Shown one piece after another: positions 52,895 to 61,815 of a DNA stretch of 64,000 nucleotides. The notes under the pieces are model-generated. The model ran no database searches, was not told the origin of the DNA, and worked only from the letters and a program-made list of their open reading frames with translations. The DNA comes from DASRWI01 sp035654655 (GTDB lineage: Bacteria; Bacteroidota; Ignavibacteria; Ignavibacteriales; Ignavibacteriaceae). How positions within the stretch are numbered: position 1 is the stretch's first letter; each line of letters begins with the position of its first letter. The translations under genes were made by a program, and so were the position numbers. The DNA lies in the NCBI GenBank assembly GCA_035654655.1, contig DASRWI010000016.1, positions 144,071 through 208,070 of the forward strand, in the 5' to 3' direction.

Positions 52895-53875
52895 TTATTT
52901 CCTATCCAGTATCTTTGCTGCGTCTTTTGCAAAGTAAGTGAGGATCATATCTGCACCGGCTCTTTTAATTGAATAAAGAGATTCCATCATTACTCTCTCT
53001 TCATCAATCCATCCATTAGCACCTGCAGCTTTTATCATTGCAAACTCACCGCTTACCTGATAAGCAGCAGTAGGCATTTCATATCTATCCTTTACCCTGC
53101 GGATGATATCAAGATAAGGTCCAGCAGGTTTAACCATAATAATATCAGCACCTTCTTCAATATCATCTTCAGCTTCACGCATTGCTTCATTTGAATTTGC
53201 TGGGTCCATCTGATGTGAACGTCTGTCACCAAAAGCCGGAGTTGAATCAGCCGCTTCCCTAAATGGTCCATAATATCCAGATGCATATTTTACTGAGTAT
53301 GCCATAATAGGAATTTTATAAAAACCATTATCATCAAGAATTTTTCTTATCGCTGCAATTCTTCCATCCATCATATCAGACGGAGCAATAATATCAGCAC
53401 CTGCTTTAGCGTGGGATAGAGCTTCTTTAGCTAACAACTCTACTGTTTGGTCATTAAGAATTTCTTCGCCATTCAATACACCGCAATGTCCGTGTGAAGT
53501 ATATTCGCACATACAAACATCAGTAATAACAAGTAAATTTTTAACTTCAGCCTTGATTGCTCTAACTGCTCTTTGAATAATGCCATTGTCATCATAAGCT
53601 TCGGAGCCAACTTCATCCTTATGTGAAGGTATACCAAAAAGAATTACAGCCGGAATTCCCAGCTGAACTAATTCCTTACACTCTTTAACTAAATTATCTA
53701 TTGATAAATTATAATTACCGGGCATGGATTTAATTTCTTTTTTTATATTTTCACCCGGAACAACAAACATTGGATAAATAAAATCCTTTTTAGATAATAC
53801 AGTTTCCCTAACCATATCTCTAACAATCGGACTATATCTCAATCTTCTTAATCTTTTTACAGGAAAGCCTGCCAT
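52895..53875 (-). CDS. hemB: porphobilinogen synthase (ALA dehydratase)
   Basis: 326 residues. Joins two 5-aminolevulinate molecules to porphobilinogen. Schiff-base lysines Lys196 (MAYSVKYAS) and Lys249 (IIMVKPAGPYLD) are in place. The metal site reads DVCMCEYTSHGHCG with Cys121, Cys123 and Cys131, so this is the zinc-dependent type. Ribosome site AAGGAG. It is the last heme gene in order and is separated from hemY by 235 bases of palindromic repeats, so it may have its own promoter. Confidence 0.97.
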   Translation of the reverse strand: MAGFPVKRLRRLRYSPIVRDMVRETVLSKKDFIYPMFVVPGENIKKEIKSMPGNYNLSIDNLVKECKELVQLGIPAVILFGIPSHKDEVGSEAYDDNGIIQRAVRAIKAEVKNLLVITDVCMCEYTSHGHCGVLNGEEILNDQTVELLAKEALSHAKAGADIIAPSDMMDGRIAAIRKILDDNGFYKIPIMAYSVKYASGYYGPFREAADSTPAFGDRRSHQMDPANSNEAMREAEDDIEEGADIIMVKPAGPYLDIIRRVKDRYEMPTAAYQVSGEFAMIKAAGANGWIDEERVMMESLYSIKRAGADMILTYFAKDAAKILDRK

Positions 53876-53919
53876 TTTATCAGCTCCTTATTTTTAAATC
53901 TAAACTCATAATTTATAGC

Positions 53920-54095
53920 CCCACGACTGAAGTCGTGGGTTAAATTAATTAAATCTTTTTTCATTTTAACCCATGACTTTAGTCATGGGGAATTGCATTA
54001 GCCTGAATTAATTAAATCATCTATCTTTTAACCCATGACTTTAGTCATGGGCATCCATCTGGTATATCATTGCGAGTCCTGACTTTAGTCGGGAC
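53920..54095. repeat. family B palindrome cluster between hemY and hemB
   Basis: Four hairpins: CCCACGACTGAAGTCGTGGG at 53920-53939, CCCATGACTTTAGTCATGGG at 53970-53989 and 54032-54051, and GTCCTGACTTTAGTCGGGAC at 54076-54095; the last is nested in a family C unit (CATTGCGAG ... GTGGCAATCT). Spacers share TTAACCCATG and AATTAATTAAATC. Confidence 0.88.
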
Positions 54096-54110
54096 GTGGC
54101 AATCTAATTC

Positions 54111-55487
54111 TTACTTCTTTAAAATCTTTTCTACCTTTTCAAAAACAAGTTTTGAATTCTTAATACAATCACCAACCGAAATTCCACCTCTGTAATTTCC
54201 ACTTAGAATTAATCCTGGATTCTTCTTCTCAAATTCATCAAAATATCTTTCATGTTCAATATATCCAATATTATACTGAGGTATTGCCTTAGGCCAATAT
54301 CTATATTGATTAAATACAGGTTTATCAGTAATTCCCATTATATCTTCAAACTCATTAATGACTTTCTTAAACAATAATTCTTTATCCATCGAAACTATTT
54401 CAGGATTACGTGCACCTCCAATAAATAAAGTGAATGATGCCTTGTCATCATCTGCACGTTTAGGGAATAACACTGAGCTCCAGATTGCACCCAAGAAGGA
54501 TTTTCTTTCCTTAGCTGGAATTAAAAATCCAAATCCATCCAATGGTTGAGTTATTGATTGCTTTTTATAAGCAAGATATAATACAATAACAGGAGGATAA
54601 TAAACTTCATTCAAATGTTTTACTAAAGTTGAATCAAAATCTTTAAATACTTCTGAAGCCATATAAGCAGGTATAGCAGATATTACAACATCTGCAGTAA
54701 CAGTTTTTATTTCTCCGGCATTGTCATAGGTGATGGTGTATTTATCATTTTCTTTTTTGATGCATTTAACTTCTGAAAATAATTCCAGGTCTTTGCCTAA
54801 ATAATCAGCTATAGCTTTAGGAAACGCCTGCATTCCATTTTCAAATGAAAACATTTTTGCAGATTGTTTTGATTTTTCTGCACTTCTTTTTCTTTCCTTG
54901 ATGCTCTTAACAGTTCCCACCATTAAGCCGCCATATTTTTCTTCAAGTGCATACAATTTGGGAAAAGCTGATTTAACACTCAGGTTATCTGGATTTCCTG
55001 CAAATACTCCGGCAACAAATGGATTAATAACATAATCTAAAAATTCTTTACCTAATCTTCTGCTTACAAATTCAGAGATACTTTGGTAATAACCATCTTT
55101 ACTTCTGCCGATAAATGGTTCAGCCAATACTCTTAATTTTCCTGAAGTGGAAAGTAATTTTGATTGAATCATTTTTTTAGGATTCATTTCAAGAGCGTGA
55201 AGAGTATTATTTCTTAAAATATATCTTTTGTTTCCCTTATCATTTGCATAAACAAATTTATCAGACAAGCCAAGGTCATCAACAATTTCTTTTATCAAAG
55301 GAGAAGTTTCAAGTCCGCTGTTAGGACCTTTATCAAACATAAAGCCATTTTGAAAAGCAGATTCCATAACACCACCTGGTGCTTTATTCTTATCTATAAC
55401 AAGAACATCGTAACCGCTCTTCTTTAACCAGTAAGCAGCAGCTAAACCTGATATACCTGAACCTACTATTACTACTTTTTTATTCAT
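54111..55487 (-). CDS. hemY: protoporphyrinogen oxidase, HemY type
   Basis: 458 residues. Oxygen-dependent-type flavoprotein converting protoporphyrinogen IX to protoporphyrin IX (some relatives act on coproporphyrinogen III). N-terminal FAD fold VIVGSGISGLAAAYWLKK (5-22) and the second cofactor stretch near the end, YRGGISVGDCIKN. FDKGPNSGLETSP and FVAGVFAGNPDNLSVKSAFP are family marks. Start overlaps the hemH stop by 4 bases. Since the neighbour is the anaerobic HemN, the pathway may run through coproporphyrinogen oxidation to protoporphyrinogen. Confidence 0.92.
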   Translation of the reverse strand: MNKKVVIVGSGISGLAAAYWLKKSGYDVLVIDKNKAPGGVMESAFQNGFMFDKGPNSGLETSPLIKEIVDDLGLSDKFVYANDKGNKRYILRNNTLHALEMNPKKMIQSKLLSTSGKLRVLAEPFIGRSKDGYYQSISEFVSRRLGKEFLDYVINPFVAGVFAGNPDNLSVKSAFPKLYALEEKYGGLMVGTVKSIKERKRSAEKSKQSAKMFSFENGMQAFPKAIADYLGKDLELFSEVKCIKKENDKYTITYDNAGEIKTVTADVVISAIPAYMASEVFKDFDSTLVKHLNEVYYPPVIVLYLAYKKQSITQPLDGFGFLIPAKERKSFLGAIWSSVLFPKRADDDKASFTLFIGGARNPEIVSMDKELLFKKVINEFEDIMGITDKPVFNQYRYWPKAIPQYNIGYIEHERYFDEFEKKNPGLILSGNYRGGISVGDCIKNSKLVFEKVEKILKK

Positions 55488-56434
55488 AATTTGTTTTCAA
55501 TGACTTTATATAAGGCTTCAACAAAAATATCTGAATCATTCAAACCTTGAATAACTACATATTTTTTTATTCCTGCAGCATCAGCAACGTGCCTGTATTC
55601 TATGTTAAGTTCGAACAAAGTTTCTACATGGTCTGACACAAAGCTGATGGGAATAATTAATAAATATTTTTTTTCTTCTGATGCAAGTTCTTCAATCTTT
55701 GAACTTGTTGACGGTTCAAGCCATTTTGCAGGACCAACTTTACTCTGGAAGCATAAATGATGAGGATAGTCGTAATCTCTTTCATTCATTACAGCTTCAA
55801 TTGTTTTTTTAATTTGTCCGCTATAAGGGTCTCCTTTTTTTACATAACTTACAGGAGTTCCATGAGCACTAAATACAAGCTGAACTTCTTTTATTTCTTC
55901 ATCAGTAAAATTCTTTAATCCTTCATCTATTCTTTGGTTCAACGCTTTTATGTATAAAGGATTTTCATAATAATTATCTATATATATAATTTTAGATTTA
56001 TCACCTTTGTAATATCTTTTCCATTCGTTGAAAGATGAACCAGTGGTTGATACCGAATAATGAGGATACAAGGGAAGCATAATTATTTTTTCATAGTTAC
56101 CATTTTCAACAAGTGGAGTAACTTCCTGAGTAAGAGGTTTCCAATATCTCATTGCAACAAAAACATCGGTGTTGTAACTTTTTCTTAACCTTATATAGTT
56201 CTCTAATTTTTTTCTTTGAATTTCTGTCCACATACCTATTGGAGATTTGCCGCCAATAAGTTCATACTGTTTAATAATTTTTGGAGCTCGTTTAGTTGAA
56301 ATAAACTTTGCCAATTGCCTTTGAAAAGGAAGTTTAAATATATCAGGGTCATTGAACAAATTTTCAAGAAAAGGTTGTACTGCTTCCGGTGAATCTGGTC
56401 CGCCAAGATTAAGTAGAACAACTGCTGTTTTCAT
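55484..56434 (-). CDS. hemH: ferrochelatase
   Basis: 316 residues. Inserts iron into the porphyrin. Catalytic His191 in VFSAHGTPVSY and Glu271 in FVSDHVETLFELNIEY are present, with N-terminal LLNLGGPDSPEAVQPFL. No C-terminal membrane anchor or Fe-S cysteines are visible. Lies 20 bases after hemN and is coupled to hemY by a 4-base overlap. Confidence 0.96.
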   Translation of the reverse strand: MKTAVVLLNLGGPDSPEAVQPFLENLFNDPDIFKLPFQRQLAKFISTKRAPKIIKQYELIGGKSPIGMWTEIQRKKLENYIRLRKSYNTDVFVAMRYWKPLTQEVTPLVENGNYEKIIMLPLYPHYSVSTTGSSFNEWKRYYKGDKSKIIYIDNYYENPLYIKALNQRIDEGLKNFTDEEIKEVQLVFSAHGTPVSYVKKGDPYSGQIKKTIEAVMNERDYDYPHHLCFQSKVGPAKWLEPSTSSKIEELASEEKKYLLIIPISFVSDHVETLFELNIEYRHVADAAGIKKYVVIQGLNDSDIFVEALYKVIENKL

Positions 56435-56454
56435 TCTTTAAACCTGCTTCATTA

Positions 56455-57831
56455 TTAAACTGTTCTTGAATATTTTGCAGTATCTTCTTTCCGTTCAATG
56501 TAACCATCAAAATTCATTGCAATATTTCTAATTAAAAGCATACCAATGCCTTTAACTTTAATCATATCACCACTAATTTCAACTAAATCATCATCAATAA
56601 ATTCCTGCAGGTTATTTAAACCGGTTGCAAAATATTCTCTGAAGTTGATATTAAATTTTTCTTCAACTGATTTCATATTTAATTCAAAGTCGCACATCAA
56701 TCTCATTATTACATATCTTCTCAGCTTATCATCTTCATTTAATCTATAACCTTTGGCAACTGGAATTTTTTCATCATCAAGTGCTTTGTAGTATTCTTTT
56801 TCTGTCTTATAATTTTGTGCGTAAACATTTTGAAGCTGACTAATTGCAGTTACCCCAAATGCGTATAGGTCAGCACCTGCATTGGTACTGTATCCCTGGA
56901 AATTTCTATAAAGCTTTTTTTCTCTTAATGCAATTGCAAGTTCATCATCAGGTTTTGCAAAATGGTCCATTCCAATAAACACATAACCTGCTTGCGTCAA
57001 TTTCTCAATTGTCATTTTAAGAATTTGCAATTTTACTTCAGGATGCGGCAAATCTTCAGGATGAATTAGAGCCATATGTTTTTTCATCCACGGAACGTGA
57101 GCATAATTAAAAACTGCAATTCTATCAGGAGAAATATCAATTGTTTTATCTAGTGTATATTCAAAACTTTCAAGTGTTTGAAATGGAAGTCCATACATTA
57201 AATCAAGATTGATGCTATGATATCCTAATTCTCTAATCCATTTAATTGCCTGACGAGTAATATCTTCAGGCTGAATTCTATTTACAGCCTTTTGAACTTT
57301 TTCATCAAAGTCCTGCACACCCATACTAATTCTATTGAAACCATTTTTCCTTAGTGCCTCAAGATGTTCTCTTGTTAATCCACGCGGGTCAATCTCGCAG
57401 CTGTTTTCAGAACTATCATCAATCTTAAATGATTCTTTTATATAAGATGCAAGTTCGTTGATTTCACTTGGATCTAAATGCGTCGGAGTTCCACCGCCCC
57501 AATGAAGCTGAGTTACTTTTCTGTCCGGAAGAATATATGTCCTGACAGTATCAATTTCTTTTTTAAGATATTTCAAATATTCTTTAACTCTATCTCTGTT
57601 GCGTGTAATTATCATATTACATCCGCAGAAATAACAAAGTGTATCGCAGTATGGAAGATGAAAATACAATGATAAGTCCGGAAGATTATTTCCGTAATTA
57701 GTTTTTACAATTTCATCAAGCAAATCATCGTGTTTAAATTCTTCATTAAAATGCGGAGCAGTTGGATAGCTTGTGTATCTTGGTCCCGGCCTGTCATATT
57801 TTTTTACTTTTTCTAAATCAACTTCAAACAT
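56455..57831 (-). CDS. hemN: oxygen-independent coproporphyrinogen III oxidase
   Basis: 458 residues. Radical SAM enzyme decarboxylating coproporphyrinogen III. N-terminal GPRYTSYPTA and the cluster Cys62, Cys66, Cys69 plus Cys71 (YCDTLCYFCGC) match E. coli HemN position by position, which separates it from HemW-type proteins. GGGTPTHLDP and GLPFQT are also present. It points to heme synthesis under low oxygen. 14 bases downstream of hemE. Confidence 0.96.
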   Translation of the reverse strand: MFEVDLEKVKKYDRPGPRYTSYPTAPHFNEEFKHDDLLDEIVKTNYGNNLPDLSLYFHLPYCDTLCYFCGCNMIITRNRDRVKEYLKYLKKEIDTVRTYILPDRKVTQLHWGGGTPTHLDPSEINELASYIKESFKIDDSSENSCEIDPRGLTREHLEALRKNGFNRISMGVQDFDEKVQKAVNRIQPEDITRQAIKWIRELGYHSINLDLMYGLPFQTLESFEYTLDKTIDISPDRIAVFNYAHVPWMKKHMALIHPEDLPHPEVKLQILKMTIEKLTQAGYVFIGMDHFAKPDDELAIALREKKLYRNFQGYSTNAGADLYAFGVTAISQLQNVYAQNYKTEKEYYKALDDEKIPVAKGYRLNEDDKLRRYVIMRLMCDFELNMKSVEEKFNINFREYFATGLNNLQEFIDDDLVEISGDMIKVKGIGMLLIRNIAMNFDGYIERKEDTAKYSRTV

Positions 57832-57845
57832 TTCAAAATCTTTCT

Positions 57846-58901
57846 TTAATCTTTATGATACTTTACACTTTCTTCTTTAACAAAATTTACAAGTGCTCTT
57901 GCTTTTTCAGGTTTAATATCAGGAAGTATTCCGTGTCCTAAATTAAATATATGTCCGCTTCCTTTGCCATAAGATTCAAGCACACGTTTGACTTCTTCTT
58001 TTATCTTATCATCGCTTGCATATAGTATAGTAGGATCAAGGTTTCCCTGCAAGGCAACTTTGCCGCCTGTTCTTTTGCGTACCTTACCTAAATCCATCGT
58101 CCAATCTAATCCAATTACATCTGCACCTGATTTTGCTAATTTGTTCAATTTATAATGAACACCTTTTGAAAAAACAATCACAGGTTCATCATCTTTTTTC
58201 TTAATATTTTCAATTATCATTTTCATATATGGCAATGAAAATTCAGCATAATCATTTTGGTTTAATATTCCGCCCCAGGTATCAAAAATTTGAACAGCAT
58301 TAGCACCTGCTTCAATTTTAGCTGACAAATATTCTGCTCCTGCTATTGCTAATTTCTCAAGTACCTGATGAGCAAGTTTTGGCTGATTGTAAATAAAACT
58401 TTTTACGTGTGAAAAATTCTTTGAGCCTTTTCCTTCAACCATATAAGTTAATAGTGTCCAGGGTGAACCGCAGAAACCAATAACAGGTACTCTTCCGTCA
58501 AGTTCCTTTTTAACTAAAGAAACTGCATCCATTACATATTTCAAATCTTTTTCAACAGTTATCTTCTTTAACTTATTAGCATCCTCTTTTGTTCTTAAAG
58601 GATTGTGAAAAATTGGACCTTTTCCTTCGTTCATTTCAAATGTCATTCCCATTGCTTCTGGAATGACAAGAATATCAGAAAATATAATTGCTGCATCTAC
58701 TCCAATAATATCGACAGGCTGAATAGTAACTTCAGCAGCAAGCTCAGGAGTTTTGCACATAGTAATAAAATCAGCTTTTTCTCTTATAGCTCTATATTCA
58801 GGTAAATATCTTCCTGCCTGGCGCATAATCCAAATAGGTGTTCTTTCAACTTTCTGCCTTCTTGCAGCTCTTAATAAAAGGTCATTCTTTAACTTGCTCA
58901 A
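57846..58901 (-). CDS. hemE: uroporphyrinogen decarboxylase
   Basis: 351 residues. Converts uroporphyrinogen III to coproporphyrinogen III. Substrate-binding arginines Arg27, Arg31 and Arg37 in IMRQAGRYLPEYR, the Asp in IIFSDILVIPEAMG, and GFCGSPWTLLTYMVEG are visible. Normal length. Its start overlaps the stop of the TetR-HemD fusion gene by 4 bases. Confidence 0.97.
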   Translation of the reverse strand: MSKLKNDLLLRAARRQKVERTPIWIMRQAGRYLPEYRAIREKADFITMCKTPELAAEVTIQPVDIIGVDAAIIFSDILVIPEAMGMTFEMNEGKGPIFHNPLRTKEDANKLKKITVEKDLKYVMDAVSLVKKELDGRVPVIGFCGSPWTLLTYMVEGKGSKNFSHVKSFIYNQPKLAHQVLEKLAIAGAEYLSAKIEAGANAVQIFDTWGGILNQNDYAEFSLPYMKMIIENIKKKDDEPVIVFSKGVHYKLNKLAKSGADVIGLDWTMDLGKVRKRTGGKVALQGNLDPTILYASDDKIKEEVKRVLESYGKGSGHIFNLGHGILPDIKPEKARALVNFVKEESVKYHKD

Positions 58902-60277
58902 AAACTCTCCATTTTGTTTTTATAGTATTTTATAATAGCGTTTATCAAGCCTTCCATTGTGTATTCGTCAGGCATAATATTAACATCAACTCCCTTTTGG
59001 ATAATTGATGCTTTTGTTGTTGGTCCTAATGCAGCAACAGTGTACTTACTAAAATATTTTGCCGGCTCTTCAATCTGCATTATCTTTAAATAATTTTCAA
59101 AAGTAGAAGGACTTGTGAAAATAAAAAGTTCAGGATTAAATCCGTTCAGCTTATTCAATCCGCATTCAATAATTTCCTGAGGTGGTGTTGAGATATTATA
59201 AACAGAGGCTGTTTTAACTATTGCTCCTGATTTTGCCAAACTTTCAGGGAGCTCTTCTCTTCCAATTGCTGAACGTGGAATAAAAACTTTTTTATTGCTT
59301 AAATCATATTTCAGAAGTTCCTCAACAACTCCATTGCCGCTGAACTTTTGTGGAATAAGATGAACAGGAATATTTTCCTTCTCGCATTGTGCAGCAGTTT
59401 TATTCCCGATGGCAATAACTTTTAAATTATCATAATCAGGAAGAATATTTAATTCCTGACATCTTTCGCTAAACTTTGAAACTGAATGAGTAGAAGAGAA
59501 AATAACATAATCATAACTGCTTAATCCATTCTGAACAACTTCATCAAATCCACTCCAATCATCGGGTGGAACAATTGCGAGCACAGGAAAAACTAAAACA
59601 TCAGCACCTAAATTTCTCAACATTCTTGCTGCATCATTTGACTGCTCAGCGGTTCTTGTAATTACAACTTTTAAATCTTTCAAATGTTGATTGCTGCTGC
59701 TTTTCTCAACTGCTGAATTTATAAACTCATTTAGCTTATCAACTTCGCAAATAGTTTCTGAGGAGGACTGCTTCTTTTCTATGCTTCTTTTAACTGAAGA
59801 GAAAACAGTTCCGATAATAACATCAGCAACAAAATCTTCATCAAGGTCTTTAATTTTGTTCTCTTCTTTCCCTTTCAATAGAATTTCCTGCGGAATTTTT
59901 TTCAACTCACTGCTTAAGTCTTTTAACTGATTACATAAAAAATTATCGGCCTTAAGTTTTTCTTTTTGGTACATTAAAAAGAAATCTTCATTCTTCTTCA
60001 TATAAGAAAAAAGATTTTCAGTGAAATCGTGGAGGCTGTTATTGTTAACCTTAAGCAGTTCTATTAATTCAGCCATGCGGATTCGCATGATGGAATAATA
60101 CAATTCCTCTTTGGACTTAAAATAATTATACAATGTACCCTTAGCTAATGAAGCAATACGTGCAACATCATCCATCATTACTTCGTGATAATTTTTTTGT
60201 GCAAACAACATTGATGCTGCATCAATTATCTTATTCTTCTTTATCTGTTTCTTATCAGTCATCTCTTCAAAAATCAT
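58898..60277 (-). CDS. hemD: TetR regulator fused to uroporphyrinogen-III synthase
   Basis: 459 residues in a single uninterrupted frame. Residues 1-190 are a TetR-family regulator: KIIDAASMLFAQKNY, helix-turn-helix at about 33-61 with KGTLYNYFKSKEEL, then a helical ligand-domain-like region. A short linker (EKSSSNQH) leads to HemD at 200-452: VVITRTAEQ, VIFSSTHSVSKF, AIGNKTAAQ, FIPRSAIGREELP, IFTSPSTFENYL, AALGPTTKASI. HemD closes hydroxymethylbilane to uroporphyrinogen III. It sits at the expected hemD place between hemC and hemE, so the enzyme role is expected; regulation by the TetR half is inference. The hemE start overlaps its stop and it begins one base after the lipoprotein gene. A second in-frame ATG (residue 6) is possible. 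Confidence 0.93.
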   Translation of the reverse strand: MIFEEMTDKKQIKKNKIIDAASMLFAQKNYHEVMMDDVARIASLAKGTLYNYFKSKEELYYSIMRIRMAELIELLKVNNNSLHDFTENLFSYMKKNEDFFLMYQKEKLKADNFLCNQLKDLSSELKKIPQEILLKGKEENKIKDLDEDFVADVIIGTVFSSVKRSIEKKQSSSETICEVDKLNEFINSAVEKSSSNQHLKDLKVVITRTAEQSNDAARMLRNLGADVLVFPVLAIVPPDDWSGFDEVVQNGLSSYDYVIFSSTHSVSKFSERCQELNILPDYDNLKVIAIGNKTAAQCEKENIPVHLIPQKFSGNGVVEELLKYDLSNKKVFIPRSAIGREELPESLAKSGAIVKTASVYNISTPPQEIIECGLNKLNGFNPELFIFTSPSTFENYLKIMQIEEPAKYFSKYTVAALGPTTKASIIQKGVDVNIMPDEYTMEGLINAIIKYYKNKMESF

Positions 60278-60278
60278 T

Positions 60279-60890
60279 TTATCTTACTTGCCATTCACTG
60301 GTTTCTAATACTGCTCCATTACTTGGATCAATAACTAATTCTTTTCCGCTGCCTCTATATCCATTTGTTCCTGTAGATTCATTGAATACTGTTCTAACAT
60401 GCCAAGCATACTGCTGCCACTTATCGCTCCACATAAATTCAAATGTCCAGGGTTTAACACCTTTTTCAAAATTATTTGCTTCAGCAATATGAACTATAGC
60501 TTCTTCATCAACATTAAATGTGCAATTCTTTTCATCAGCATTGCAATCAGGTATACCAACAATTGGAGTTCCTGCAATTGGATTTCCTAAGCTGTCCAAA
60601 GTCATAGTTATATCTTCGTTAACATATTTTTTATCAGGAATTACAAAATGGTATACTAAATAATAATTCGGAGCAACGTATTTCGATTTTGTATAATCAG
60701 GTGAAATATATTTTTCAAAAAATTCTTCTCCGGTTTTAGCAACGATAATCTCTTTTGATTTATCCAAAATGTTTTTTGGTATTTCAGTCTGTTCCTGCTT
60801 AGCGCCTGCTTTACTGCAGCTGCATCCTGCAATAATAAATATTGCAGAAGAAAATAAAACTGTTAATAATATTTTACCTGCGTGCTTCAT
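60279..60890 (-). CDS. lipoprotein of unknown function in the heme operon
   Basis: 203 residues from ATG 60890; this start gives a clean lipoprotein signal with AGC at residues 23-25 region (IFIIAGCSC). Earlier in-frame starts would lie deeper in hemC. The mature protein has a two-lobed alpha/beta pattern resembling PepSY-like folds (GEEFFEKYISP, LVYHFVIPDKKYV, ELVIDPSNGAVLETSEW). Two Cys (PDCNADEKNC) could pair in the periplasm. The gene overlaps the end of hemC by 17 bases and ends one base before the TetR-HemD start, so it is an integral operon member. No known heme-pathway function; possible sensor or chaperone at the envelope. Confidence 0.75.
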   Translation of the reverse strand: MKHAGKILLTVLFSSAIFIIAGCSCSKAGAKQEQTEIPKNILDKSKEIIVAKTGEEFFEKYISPDYTKSKYVAPNYYLVYHFVIPDKKYVNEDITMTLDSLGNPIAGTPIVGIPDCNADEKNCTFNVDEEAIVHIAEANNFEKGVKPWTFEFMWSDKWQQYAWHVRTVFNESTGTNGYRGSGKELVIDPSNGAVLETSEWQVR

Positions 60891-61815
60891 TATAGACTTC
60901 TTCCAAAATTGCTTTAGCACCAGCTTTGTATAAATCTTTTGCTAACTGCTTTCCAGCTTTTTCTGCATCAGATTTTCTGCTTCTAATTTTCTTTCTGTAA
61001 GTAATACTTCCATCAACTGAGCCAACCAATGCATCAAGATATAATCCGTTAGTAGTTACTTGTGCATATGCACCAATTGGAACCTGGCATCCGCCTTCTA
61101 AAGTGCGGAGCAATGAGCGCTCTGCAAGCACTGCATAATAAGTATTATCATCATGCAGAGATGCAACAACTTCGTTAACTAAATAATTATCTTTATGAGT
61201 TTCAATTCCTAATGCACCTTGTCCAACTGCAGGAAGAATTACATCAACAGGAATTATTGAAGAGATATATTTTTTCAGGTTTAATCTTTCAACTCCTGCT
61301 CTTGCAAGAACAATTGCATCCCAATCAGACTTCAAAAACTTTTCAATTCTTGATGGTACATTTCCTCTTAATTCTTCAATGGTAATATCAGGACGTAAAT
61401 GTTTTATCTGGCTTCTTCTCCTCAATGAACCTGTACCGATAACAGCACCGTCTCTTAACTTATCTAAAGTCATTCCTTTTTTGCGTGCAATTAAAACATC
61501 TTCAACAGGATGCCTTTTTGAAACTGCTGCAAGCATTAACTCATCAGGTAATTTTGTCTGAAGGTCTTTAAGACTATGGACAGCCAAATCAATATTTTTA
61601 TTTATCAGCTCAACTTCAAGCTCTTTAGTGAACAAACTTTTATCACCGATTTTAGATAACGCAACATCAAGAATTTTATCTCCTTTAGTTTTAATTATCT
61701 TAATCTCAACTTCAATGCTCTTATGCTTTTTTTCAAGTTCTCTTTTTACAAAATTTGCCTGCCATAAAGCAAGTTCACTTCCGCGTGAGCCAATTATGAT
61801 TTTTTCTTTTTTCAT
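60874..61815 (-). CDS. hemC: hydroxymethylbilane synthase (porphobilinogen deaminase)
   Basis: 313 residues. Polymerises four porphobilinogens. Cys243 in LEGGCQVPIGAYA carries the dipyrromethane cofactor; the catalytic Asp in VHSLKDLQTKLP (Asp84) and GTGSLRRRSQI are present. The ATG follows the hemA stop with no gap, and the lipoprotein gene starts inside its end. Confidence 0.97.
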   Translation of the reverse strand: MKKEKIIIGSRGSELALWQANFVKRELEKKHKSIEVEIKIIKTKGDKILDVALSKIGDKSLFTKELEVELINKNIDLAVHSLKDLQTKLPDELMLAAVSKRHPVEDVLIARKKGMTLDKLRDGAVIGTGSLRRRSQIKHLRPDITIEELRGNVPSRIEKFLKSDWDAIVLARAGVERLNLKKYISSIIPVDVILPAVGQGALGIETHKDNYLVNEVVASLHDDNTYYAVLAERSLLRTLEGGCQVPIGAYAQVTTNGLYLDALVGSVDGSITYRKKIRSRKSDAEKAGKQLAKDLYKAGAKAILEEVYNEARR

